This document shows, one piece after another, positions 1-5,207 of a DNA stretch of 5,276 nucleotides. The stretch lies in assembly GCA_023427545.1 (NCBI GenBank), contig JAEZBF010000079.1, forward strand, positions 1 through 5,276. Direction: 5' to 3'. Position numbers and translations under genes: made by a program. This stretch comes from Pseudomonadota bacterium. GTDB taxonomy: Bacteria > Pseudomonadota > Alphaproteobacteria > Rhizobiales > Devosiaceae. Below the pieces are notes generated by a model that made no database searches, was not told the origin of the DNA, and saw only the letters and a program-made list of their open reading frames with translations. The first letter of the stretch is position 1. Each line of letters starts with the position of its first letter.

Positions 1-396
1 GCCGAGGATCCACAGGATCTCGCGCGGCGCCTTGTAGGAGCCGAAGTAGAGACCGCGGAAGATATGGATGTAGAGCGCAAAGAAGAATGCCGAGGCGCCG
101 ACCGCGTGAACGGCCTGAATGATGCGACCGCCATTCACGTCGCGACGGATATGCTCGACGGAGTCGAAGGCCAGTGCCACGTTCGGCGTATAGTGCATGG
201 CGAGCACGATGCCGGTGACGATCTGGATGCCCAGCATCACCGCAAGAATGGCACCGAAGGTCCACCAATAATTGAGGTTCTTGGGCGTCGGGAAGTCGAG
301 CAGGTGATCTTTGCCCCAGCCGATGATCGGCAGGCGGTCATTGATCCACTTCTCGATCCCGGTACCCGGGGTGTACTTGGTGCCGTGTGTCGCCAT
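1..396 (-). CDS. petB: Cytochrome b of the bc1 complex, N-terminal 132 residues (runs off window)
   Basis: This is the membrane-embedded cytochrome b subunit of ubiquinol-cytochrome c reductase (complex III), which carries haems bL and bH and the two quinone sites. I translated it by hand from an ATG at 396 to the window edge; the frame stays open for 132 codons, so about two thirds of the protein lies outside. It begins MATHGTKYTPGTGIEKWIND. The first membrane helix spans roughly residues 44-66 (WWTFGAILAVMLGIQIVTG) and leads into the family motif LAMHYTPN. The second helix holds QAVHAVGASAFFFALYIH, with His97 and His111 fourteen residues apart, exactly the spacing of one axial ligand for each haem. 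RGLYFGSYK follows, as in mitochondrial and bacterial cytochrome b. The start lies 16 bases after the Rieske gene stop; an AGAGG (414-410) overlaps that stop and may serve as ribosome site, though 13 bases away is long. It is presumably co-transcribed with petA, and petC for cytochrome c1 is expected beyond the left edge. Confidence 0.97.
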   Translation of the reverse strand, partial: MATHGTKYTPGTGIEKWINDRLPIIGWGKDHLLDFPTPKNLNYWWTFGAILAVMLGIQIVTGIVLAMHYTPNVALAFDSVEHIRRDVNGGRIIQAVHAVGASAFFFALYIHIFRGLYFGSYKAPREILWILG

Positions 397-412
397 TGCC
401 TGGTGAGAACCT

Positions 413-937
413 CTAGCCGATCTGCACGAGAGTATCGGAAATGAACTTGTAGTCGGGCACGACCAGGTTCTTCGGCGCGGGACCCTGCCGAATACGGCCC
501 GAGGTGTCGTAGACCGAACCGTGGCACGGACAGAACCAGCCGTCATATTCCCCGGATTCGCCGACGGGGATGCAGCCCAGGTGCGTGCAATTGGCGATCA
601 TGATCAGCCACTGCTCGTGGCCGGCCTTGACGCGCGCCGAATCCGACTCGGGATCCTTGAGGTCGCTCAGCGGAACTGCCTGCGCCTCTTGAATCTCCTG
701 CGCCGTACGGTGACGCACGAAGACCGGCAGGCCACGCCACTTGATCGTGACGGACTCGCCCTCGGCGATCGAGGAGAGATCGAACTCGATCGAGGCGAGC
801 GCCAGTACCGAAGCGTCGGGATTGAGCTGATTGATGAGCGGCCAGGCGGCGGCGGCCACGCCTACTGCTGCGACTGCGCCGGTAGCGACATAGAGAAAGT
901 CGCGGCGCGTCGGTTCTGTCGTTGATTCCGTCGCCAA
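413..937 (-). CDS. petA: Ubiquinol-cytochrome c reductase Rieske iron-sulfur subunit (TTG start)
   Basis: This 174-residue protein is the Rieske [2Fe-2S] subunit of the bc1 complex. It takes an electron from ubiquinol at the Qo site and passes it to cytochrome c1 on the periplasmic side. The N-terminus has the twin-arginine-type motif TRRDFL (residues 10-15) followed by a hydrophobic segment at about 16-35, the uncleaved Tat signal anchor usual for this subunit, then WPLINQLNP as in other alphaproteobacteria. The cluster site is complete: CTHLGC at 117-122 and CPCHGS at 136-141. Ligands are Cys117, His119, Cys136 and His139, with Cys122 and Cys138 as the expected disulfide. The protein ends in the typical TLVQIG. 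The start codon is TTG; I accept it because GAGG (950-947) lies 9 bases upstream and I see no in-frame ATG above it. The Rhodobacter homologue is somewhat longer because of an extra loop before the first cluster motif, which is short here. Confidence 0.97.
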   Translation of the reverse strand: MATESTTEPTRRDFLYVATGAVAAVGVAAAAWPLINQLNPDASVLALASIEFDLSSIAEGESVTIKWRGLPVFVRHRTAQEIQEAQAVPLSDLKDPESDSARVKAGHEQWLIMIANCTHLGCIPVGESGEYDGWFCPCHGSVYDTSGRIRQGPAPKNLVVPDYKFISDTLVQIG

Positions 938-946
938 GTTTCCGAT

Positions 947-950
947 CCTC
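947..950 (-). promoter_or_regulatory. Ribosome binding site of the Rieske gene
   Basis: Read on the minus strand this is GAGG within ACGAGGATCGG, 9 bases before the TTG codon at 937. It decides the start of petA, since no in-frame ATG gives the full Tat leader. Confidence 0.65.
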
Positions 951-1193
951 GTCCGGTGATCCTCTAGAGCGCTTGTTCCGCTGACCAGGCGGGCGCCACC
1001 GCCAGCCCCCGGGGCGGCGCAAGAATTGGGCGTTCTTTTTGCACTGTCACAGACGCTTGTCCAGAGCGCAAAGCCCGGCGTAACGGCACGTGCGACACTC
1101 TATCACCTCGGTTGCTGGCCGGTGTTGGAGCGGGCACCATTGCCGCTGTCTCAGCGTGCATATCTGCCGCCATCTAGCGTGCAATGCAGGATC

Positions 1194-1200
1194 GGGAGGA
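1194..1200 (+). promoter_or_regulatory. Ribosome binding site of trmL
   Basis: GGGAGGA ends 8 bases before the ATG at 1209, a strong Shine-Dalgarno at ideal spacing, which fixes the trmL start. Confidence 0.8.
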
Positions 1201-1208
1201 CGTAGTCG

Positions 1209-1679
1209 ATGGCGGTCGAGCTTGCCCTCTACCAACCGGACATCGCGCAGAACACCGGCACCCTGCTCCGGCTCGGCGCCTGCCTCGGTGTGCTGGTGCA
1301 CATTATCCACCCCACCGGATTCGCGTTCTCGCGCCAGGCGCTCAAGCGTGCGGGACTCGATTACCTGGACTTCGCAGAGTTGATGGAGCACGACAGCTAC
1401 GCCGCGTTTGATGCGTGGCGCCGAACCGCCGGTCGGCGGCTGGTGCTGCTCACCACCAGGGGCTCCACCTCGCTTTACGAGGGGGCCTACGCCGACCGCG
1501 ATGTCCTGATAGCGGGGCGCGAGAGCGCCGGAGTGCCGGATGCAGTGGCGGCCAGCGCCGACCTTCGCGTGCGCATACCAATGCGAGAGGGCTTGCGCTC
1601 GATCAATGTCGCGGTTGCCGCAAGCCTTGCTTTGGGGGAGGCGATGCGCCAGACCGGCGCCTTCAACGACCTCAGCTGA
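1209..1679 (+). CDS. trmL: tRNA (cytidine(34)-2'-O)-methyltransferase, SPOUT family
   Basis: This 156-residue protein matches TrmL (YibK), which uses S-adenosylmethionine to methylate the 2'-hydroxyl of the wobble nucleotide in certain leucine tRNAs. The E. coli enzyme is 157 residues, so the length is right. The family order is visible: LYQPDIAQNTGTLLRLGACL at about 7-26 (Asn15 and Arg21 in the substrate side), HIIHPTGFAF at 31-40, RAGLDYLDF at 47-55, then the knotted cofactor region with IAGRESAGVP at 101-110 and IPMREGLRSINVAVAASL at 123-140. E. coli has GPETRGLP and SMNLSNAV at the last two sites; the variant here is one I associate with alphaproteobacteria. A strong GGGAGGA precedes the ATG. 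hemF starts 9 bases after the stop, so the two are probably one transcript. The exact tRNA substrate cannot be read from the sequence, but the family call is firm. Confidence 0.94.
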   Translation: MAVELALYQPDIAQNTGTLLRLGACLGVLVHIIHPTGFAFSRQALKRAGLDYLDFAELMEHDSYAAFDAWRRTAGRRLVLLTTRGSTSLYEGAYADRDVLIAGRESAGVPDAVAASADLRVRIPMREGLRSINVAVAASLALGEAMRQTGAFNDLS

Positions 1680-1688
1680 CTGGAAACG

Positions 1689-2564
1689 ATGCCCAACTCG
1701 GACGACCTCGAAAGCCGCAAAGCCACCGCCAGCGCGTGGTTCCGCACCCTGCGCGACCGCATTGTCGCCGACCTCGAGCGGCTCGAGGACGAGCTTGCAG
1801 GGCAGCTGGCGGACCGCCGCCCGGCCGGCCGGTTCGCGCGCGAGCCATGGGAGCGTGCGGCAGGCGGCGGCGGCGAGATGTCGATGCTCAAGGGCCGCGT
1901 GTTCGAGAAAGCCGGCGTACACATCTCGACCGTGTTCGGAACGTTCAGCGAGGACTTCGCCAAGCAGATGCCTGGGACGGAGAACGGTGCCGAGTTCTGG
2001 GCGTCGGGCATTTCGCTGATCGTCCATCCGCAGAACCCGAACGTGCCGGCCGTGCACATGAACACCCGGATGGTCGCGACGAGCAATTGGTGGTTCGGCG
2101 GCGGAGCCGATCTCACCCCTGTGCTCGACCGCCGCCGGACGCAGGACGATCCGGATACGATCGACTTCCACGGCGCAATGCGCGGCGCGTGCACGACCCA
2201 TCCGCAGGTCGACTACGATCGCTACAAGGCTTGGTGCGACGAGTACTTCTACCTGCCCCATCGCAAGGAACCCAGAGGCATAGGCGGCATCTTCTTCGAT
2301 CACCACAATACGGGGGATTGGGACGCTGACTTCGCTTTCGTACAGGACGTCGGCCGCGCCTTCGCCGACATCTACCCCCAGCTGGTGCGGCGAAACTTCA
2401 ACACGCCCTGGACGTTGGAAGATCGTGACGAGCAGCTCGTTCGCCGCGGCCGCTACGTCGAGTTCAACCTGCTCTACGACCGCGGCACAACCTTCGGCCT
2501 CAAGACGGGCGGCAACGTCAACTCCATCCTTTCCTCGATGCCGCCCGAGGTGAAGTGGCCTTGA
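1689..2564 (+). CDS. hemF: Oxygen-dependent coproporphyrinogen III oxidase
   Basis: HemF oxidatively decarboxylates two propionate side chains of coproporphyrinogen III to give protoporphyrinogen IX, using O2, as a late step of haem synthesis in the cytoplasm. The 291-residue length fits the family (about 300). Signature blocks appear in order: GEMSMLKGRVFEKAGVHIST (62-81), VHPQNPNVPAVHMNTRM (112-128), WWFGGGADLTP (134-144), RKEPRGIGGIFFD (192-204), and RGRYVEFNLLYDRGTTFGL (253-271). The last matches the human CPOX stretch almost residue for residue. Arg127 probably corresponds to the catalytic arginine described for human CPOX; that mapping is by motif memory. The protein ends SMPPEVKWP, as expected of a complete copy. 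The ATG has only a weak GGAAA upstream (1682-1686), and the 9-base gap after trmL suggests translation by coupled ribosomes. Being O2-dependent, it implies aerobic or microaerobic life, consistent with the neighbouring bc1 genes. An anaerobic HemN-type enzyme could exist elsewhere. Confidence 0.97.
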   Translation: MPNSDDLESRKATASAWFRTLRDRIVADLERLEDELAGQLADRRPAGRFAREPWERAAGGGGEMSMLKGRVFEKAGVHISTVFGTFSEDFAKQMPGTENGAEFWASGISLIVHPQNPNVPAVHMNTRMVATSNWWFGGGADLTPVLDRRRTQDDPDTIDFHGAMRGACTTHPQVDYDRYKAWCDEYFYLPHRKEPRGIGGIFFDHHNTGDWDADFAFVQDVGRAFADIYPQLVRRNFNTPWTLEDRDEQLVRRGRYVEFNLLYDRGTTFGLKTGGNVNSILSSMPPEVKWP

Positions 2565-2598
2565 CGGGTGCCCTGCCCCGGCCCCATTTCGCCACTAT

Positions 2599-2615
2599 CT
2601 TCGTGAGGTACGAAG
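2599..2615 (+). repeat. Perfect 6-bp inverted repeat before the small gene
   Basis: CTTCGT and ACGAAG flank a 5-base loop GAGGT, 8 bases before the Shine-Dalgarno of the DUF1059-like gene. It has no run of T after it, so it does not look like a terminator for hemF. The loop itself resembles a ribosome site. Its role, if any, is unknown. Confidence 0.4.
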
Positions 2616-2623
2616 TGAAGACG

Positions 2624-2630
2624 AGGAGGT
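2624..2630 (+). promoter_or_regulatory. Strong Shine-Dalgarno of the 58-residue gene
   Basis: AGGAGGT is a full anti-16S match. Two ATG codons follow in tandem at 2632 and 2635. The spacing from AGGAGG favours the second (5 bases) over the first (2 bases), so I start the protein at 2635. Confidence 0.8.
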
Positions 2631-2634
2631 AATG

Positions 2635-2811
2635 ATGAAGCACTACGATTGCCTCGTGCCGGGCTGCACCTGGCAGACCGAAGCCGAAGAAGGTGCCGAA
2701 GTGGTGCGCCGCGCCGCCGAGCATCTTCGCAATGCGCACGACGAGACGGTGATCCGGCCGGAAATGGTCGAACACATCAAGGAGCGGATCGTCGACCGCG
2801 AACGCGCCTAG
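2635..2811 (+). CDS. Small DUF1059-like protein, function unknown
   Basis: This 58-residue protein begins MKHYDCLVPGCTWQTEAEEG and ends ERIVDRERA. The pattern C-x-x-VPGC, a middle acidic stretch, AEHLRNAHDE, then RPEMVEHIKERI matches what I recall of the DUF1059 family (predicted small metal-binding proteins of unknown role). Cys6, Cys11, His30 and His35 form a C-x4-C-x18-H-x4-H set that could bind a zinc ion, resembling a compact zinc finger; metal binding is an inference. The perfect AGGAGGT, the codon bias toward G/C in third positions and the family match make it real despite its size. It lies 70 bases after hemF on the same strand with no terminator seen between, so it may share that transcript or have its own promoter. 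Its TAG stop overlaps the stop of the convergent CCA gene. No biochemical role should be assumed from the hemF neighbourhood. Confidence 0.85.
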   Translation: MKHYDCLVPGCTWQTEAEEGAEVVRRAAEHLRNAHDETVIRPEMVEHIKERIVDRERA

Positions 2812-4007
2812 GGTCTCGCGACTGCCCTGAGCAGATCGGCTCGATCGAGAGCAAATCCGCTGTCGATCCACATCGTTTCGAGGCGCTTGAGCTCCCTGCC
2901 CAGCGCCTCGCCGGGGCGATGCCCTAACTCCACCAAATCGGCCCCGGCAATCGGAAACTTCGGCGCCCTCGGTCCCGACAAGGTCCCGCGCACGGCGCGA
3001 AGCTTGTCCTCTGGCCAGTTACCCAGAACAGCCGCAAGTGTTGCCGCTTGCGCCAGGTCATCAAAATAACGGTAGAGCGCCTCGTAGACGCGATCTGCCC
3101 TGAGCAGAGTCGCAGCAGCCAGGGTGCGCTCTGCCGCCTTGATCTCGCGATTGCCCAGGCGCCATCGCTCTTGCAGGACCTCTGCGCTCTCTCCGGCCAT
3201 CATGACTGCTAGCCGCCCCACCGTTGTGGGGGGTGCGGCAAGATCCTCATACCGCGCCAACTGATCCACGGCCTCCGCTGCCAGCGACAGCACACCCGCA
3301 GACACCATTGCACTCAACGTTTCAGCAACTCGCGGTAGCGCCAGCATGCGCATCATCTCGTGGCCGACTCGCTCGGCCGATAGCCGACCCAGGTGTTGCG
3401 CAGCGCGGCGGCAAGCCTCCAGCCCCTCCGAATCGAGCCGCTGCTCGCCGTGGCTCGCCGAGAAGCGGAAGAAGCGGTAGACGCGCAGCCGGTCCTCCGC
3501 GATCCGCTGGTCGGGGTCACCGATGAACCGCACGCGGCCCGCCAGACAGTCCTCGAACCCGCCGAGCGGATCGAATAATCTGCCGTCCGCGCCGACATAG
3601 AGCGCGTTCAGGGTAAAGTCGCGCCGCCCCGCGTCGCGGTGCCAATCGGTGCCGAAACGCACGACAGCGTGCCGGCCGTCCGTCGCGACATCCTCGCGAA
3701 GGGTAGTGACCTCGGTAATCATGTCGCCTAGCTTCAGCGTCACCGTCCCGTGCTCGATCCCTGTCGGATACCCAGCCAGTCCTGCGTCCTGGGCCCGTCG
3801 CATGACTTCTTCGGGCAGCAACTCGGTTGCGATATCGACATCGTTGGTGTCCCGCTCGCGCCCGAGCAAGGTGTCGCGCACGATCCCGCCGACAGCTCGG
3901 CTTCGACCCTCGGCTCCGTCGAGCAGCTCGAGGATGCGCTGCGTCTCGGGTCGGCGGAGCCACGTCGCGCCGGCGAGCCGCGCCTCCGCTTGGGTGCGCG
4001 TCACCAT
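2808..4007 (-). CDS. cca: CCA-adding tRNA nucleotidyltransferase (class II)
   Basis: This 399-residue enzyme builds or repairs the 3'-terminal CCA of tRNAs from CTP and ATP without a template. The nucleotidyltransferase head is complete: AVGGIVRDTLLG (38-49), the metal-binding pair in TNDVDIAT (Asp56 and Asp58), a REDVATDGRH segment at 104-113, GRRDFTLNAL (127-136), LFDPLGGFEDCLAG (144-157), and the base-selecting motif IAEDRLRVYRFFRFS (169-183, EDxxR type). The helical C-terminal part has no HD signature that I can see. I start it at the ATG at 4007, because GGAG lies 7 bases upstream (4018-4015) and this gives the normal N-terminus; the frame is open up to 4166, but the extra 53 codons lie inside the Nudix gene and are arginine-rich read-through. 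A GTG at 4004 would also work. The start overlaps the Nudix stop by 7 bases (ATGGTGA), suggesting coupled translation. Poly(A) polymerase I shares these motifs; CCA addition is preferred because alphaproteobacterial homologues are of this type and length. Confidence 0.93.
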   Translation of the reverse strand: MVTRTQAEARLAGATWLRRPETQRILELLDGAEGRSRAVGGIVRDTLLGRERDTNDVDIATELLPEEVMRRAQDAGLAGYPTGIEHGTVTLKLGDMITEVTTLREDVATDGRHAVVRFGTDWHRDAGRRDFTLNALYVGADGRLFDPLGGFEDCLAGRVRFIGDPDQRIAEDRLRVYRFFRFSASHGEQRLDSEGLEACRRAAQHLGRLSAERVGHEMMRMLALPRVAETLSAMVSAGVLSLAAEAVDQLARYEDLAAPPTTVGRLAVMMAGESAEVLQERWRLGNREIKAAERTLAAATLLRADRVYEALYRYFDDLAQAATLAAVLGNWPEDKLRAVRGTLSGPRAPKFPIAGADLVELGHRPGEALGRELKRLETMWIDSGFALDRADLLRAVARP

Positions 4008-4627
4008 TCGTGTTCTCCGCCCAGCGCCAGGTCGCGAAACCGCCGCGTCAGGTTGGCGGTGATGCCCCAGATGCGCAAGCCAGCGTGATCGAGCTGCCAG
4101 GTCGAGTGATCGACGTCGCCGCGGCGGACGTGGAACGTGCCGTAGCTCGCCTCGTCGGCGATCCAACTCAGCGGCACCTCGAAGACGGTCGTGACCTCCC
4201 CCGGATTAGGGACAAATGGATGGGTTGGCTCGACGAGACCAACGACCGGCGTGATCAGGTAATTAGTGCCGGTAAAATATTTCGGCATGTACCCGAGAAT
4301 GCGCGCCTCTGCGGGATCGAGCGCCACCTCTTCCTGCGCCTCGCGCAGAGCGGCATCGCCCGGACCATTGTCGCCGGGATCGATCCGACCTCCCGGAAAC
4401 GAGATCTGGCCGGAATGCCGCCGCAGGCTGGTCGAACGTTCCGTGTAGAGGACGCTTAGCCCTGCTTCCCGGCGTACGAGCGCAATCAGAACTGCGGCGG
4501 GAACTGGCGGGCGGTCGAACGGGTCGTCCGGAAGCCAGTCGGGGGCGAGGTCCTTATCCCCGACGGGCTCAGGTGCCCTGAGCAGCCTGCCCGCAATCCT
4601 TTCTATGAGTGCGTCATCGGCAGGCAC
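4001..4627 (-). CDS. Nudix hydrolase, CoA pyrophosphatase type (GTG start)
   Basis: This 208-residue protein belongs to the NudL/YeaB branch of Nudix hydrolases, whose characterised members split coenzyme A into 4'-phosphopantetheine and 3',5'-ADP. The branch-specific motif is present as LYTERSTSLRRHSGQISFPG (60-79), running straight into the Nudix box GGRIDPGD...ALREAQEE (79-100). The catalytic helix REAQEE (95-100) supplies the metal-binding glutamates Glu96, Glu99 and Glu100. The box departs from the general consensus: one extra residue lies between Gly80 and Arg95, the first Glu is not at its usual place, and the Gly after EE is Ala102. I recall the longer spacing as normal for this branch. 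The start is GTG at 4627; GGAGG lies only 4 bases upstream, a little close, but no other in-frame start precedes the conserved domain. The gene follows the GNAT gene by 19 bases and overlaps cca by 7. Nudix-cca pairing is common in alphaproteobacteria. Substrate is inferred from the family. Confidence 0.9.
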   Translation of the reverse strand: MPADDALIERIAGRLLRAPEPVGDKDLAPDWLPDDPFDRPPVPAAVLIALVRREAGLSVLYTERSTSLRRHSGQISFPGGRIDPGDNGPGDAALREAQEEVALDPAEARILGYMPKYFTGTNYLITPVVGLVEPTHPFVPNPGEVTTVFEVPLSWIADEASYGTFHVRRGDVDHSTWQLDHAGLRIWGITANLTRRFRDLALGGEHEW

Positions 4628-4646
4628 GGCGCCTCCAAAGGCGGCC

Positions 4647-5207
4647 TCAGGCTTTCTTGCGGGCGCCGAATGACGCGATGGGCCCCTTCAGGGTCTGCGC
4701 CAGCGCGGGATCGGCGGAGTGCAGAAGTACCCGCGCAGGATCGACCGGTCCAGGGAACTGGATCGCGCCCGGAACGGTACGGGCAAAGCCCAGGGGGCCA
4801 TAATAGGGTTCGTCGCCAACGAGCAGCACGAAACTTCCCTGCCCTCGCGCCAGAGCTTCTGCACAGGCTTCGCGAACAAGGAGCTTGCCCGCGCCGCGGC
4901 CGCGATAGGCCGGATCCGTGGCCAGCGGACCGAGAAGATAGCCATCGATGCCGCCAACGCTGATCGGGGTCATCCACACCGAGGCCACGGCCTTGCCATC
5001 GATTTCCCCGATCAGGGACAGCGACTTATCGATGGGGAAGCGCTCGCGGACGCGGAACGCCGTACGCGCGAAACGGCCAGGACCGAACGCGAGAGCCTGG
5101 AGTTCCTCGACGAACACATCGTCGGCGGCAGTAGCGTGGCGGGCGGTGGGCAGACCGAGTTGCGGCGGAGCGGCCATGCTGGCAGCAGTAGTGGACGGAG
5201 CGATCAT
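4647..5207 (-). CDS. GNAT family N-acetyltransferase, YhbS-like, substrate unknown
   Basis: This 186-residue protein carries one GNAT acetyl-CoA-binding domain. Motif A is clear: LLGPLATDPAYRGRGAGKLL at 91-110, with the pyrophosphate-binding Arg102-x-x-Gly105-x-Gly107. FVLLVGDEPYYGPLGF at 126-141 is the motif B region typical of the COG3153 (YhbS-like) group, where LVGD-x-x-YYG-x-x-GF is common. An N-terminal stretch of about 20 residues, rich in Ala, Ser and Thr, precedes the domain (RHATAADD...). The ATG at 5207 has AGGA 8 bases upstream (5219-5216); a second ATG at residue 11 would also leave the domain whole but has no ribosome site that I see. It is the first gene of a tight leftward block with the Nudix and cca genes. 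Acetyl acceptors of this group are mostly unknown, so I assign no pathway; the presence of a CoA-cleaving Nudix enzyme next to an acetyl-CoA user may be coincidence. Confidence 0.9.
   Translation of the reverse strand: MIAPSTTAASMAAPPQLGLPTARHATAADDVFVEELQALAFGPGRFARTAFRVRERFPIDKSLSLIGEIDGKAVASVWMTPISVGGIDGYLLGPLATDPAYRGRGAGKLLVREACAEALARGQGSFVLLVGDEPYYGPLGFARTVPGAIQFPGPVDPARVLLHSADPALAQTLKGPIASFGARKKA

Larger units (their letters stand above)
938..1208. promoter_or_regulatory. Divergent intergenic region between petA and trmL
   Basis: This 271-base spacer must hold the promoters of the pet genes (leftward) and the trmL-hemF unit (rightward). I cannot assign either with confidence. Visible structure: an inverted repeat AAGAA-N7-TTCTT (1021-1037) followed by three more T; an inverted repeat CTGT-C-ACAG around 1044-1052; the 8-base palindrome GCACGTGC (1086-1093); and a direct repeat AGCGTGCA at 1153-1160 and 1176-1183, 23 bases apart. 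A weak rightward promoter could be TTGCCG (1140-1145) with TATCTG (1161-1166), but the 15-base spacer is short. A leftward pair TTGCAC/TATGCA with a 16-base spacer lies at about 1184-1157 and overlaps the direct repeats; each box matches the consensus at only three positions. I found no FNR-type TTGAT-N4-ATCAA site. A 69-codon minus-strand frame crosses the region but has no visible ribosome site or recognisable product. Confidence 0.5.

Noticed and set aside
957..969. GATCCTCTAGAG-like stretch resembling a cloning-vector polylinker
   Set aside because: The match is limited to about 12 bases and the flanks continue naturally into the petA leader with its ribosome site, so it is most likely coincidence.
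1021..1040. AAGAA-N7-TTCTT followed by T residues as an intrinsic terminator
   Set aside because: The five-pair stem is all A-T and weak, and no rightward transcript is expected to end there because petA runs the other way.
964..1173. A 69-codon minus-strand frame in the petA-trmL spacer
   Set aside because: No ribosome site is visible before its ATG, the product resembles nothing I know, and it covers the region needed for promoters.
1047..2306. A 419-codon open frame on the minus strand, antisense to trmL and most of hemF
   Set aside because: It mirrors two firmly identified plus-strand genes; its product is low-complexity and rich in Arg, Ala, Val and His with no recognisable domain. Such antisense frames are common in GC-rich genes.
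1415..2329. A 304-codon plus-strand frame spanning the trmL-hemF junction
   Set aside because: It is out of frame with both genes and very rich in Arg, Pro and Gly, the sign of a GC-rich shadow frame.
2840..2849. CTCGATCGAG palindrome just past the convergent stops, considered as a terminator
   Set aside because: It has no loop, no GC-rich stem of useful length and no following T run; it lies within the CCA coding sequence.
4008..4166. N-terminal 53-codon extension of the CCA gene
   Set aside because: It lies wholly within the Nudix gene, is Arg-rich and non-conserved in character, while the ATG at 4007 has a good ribosome site.
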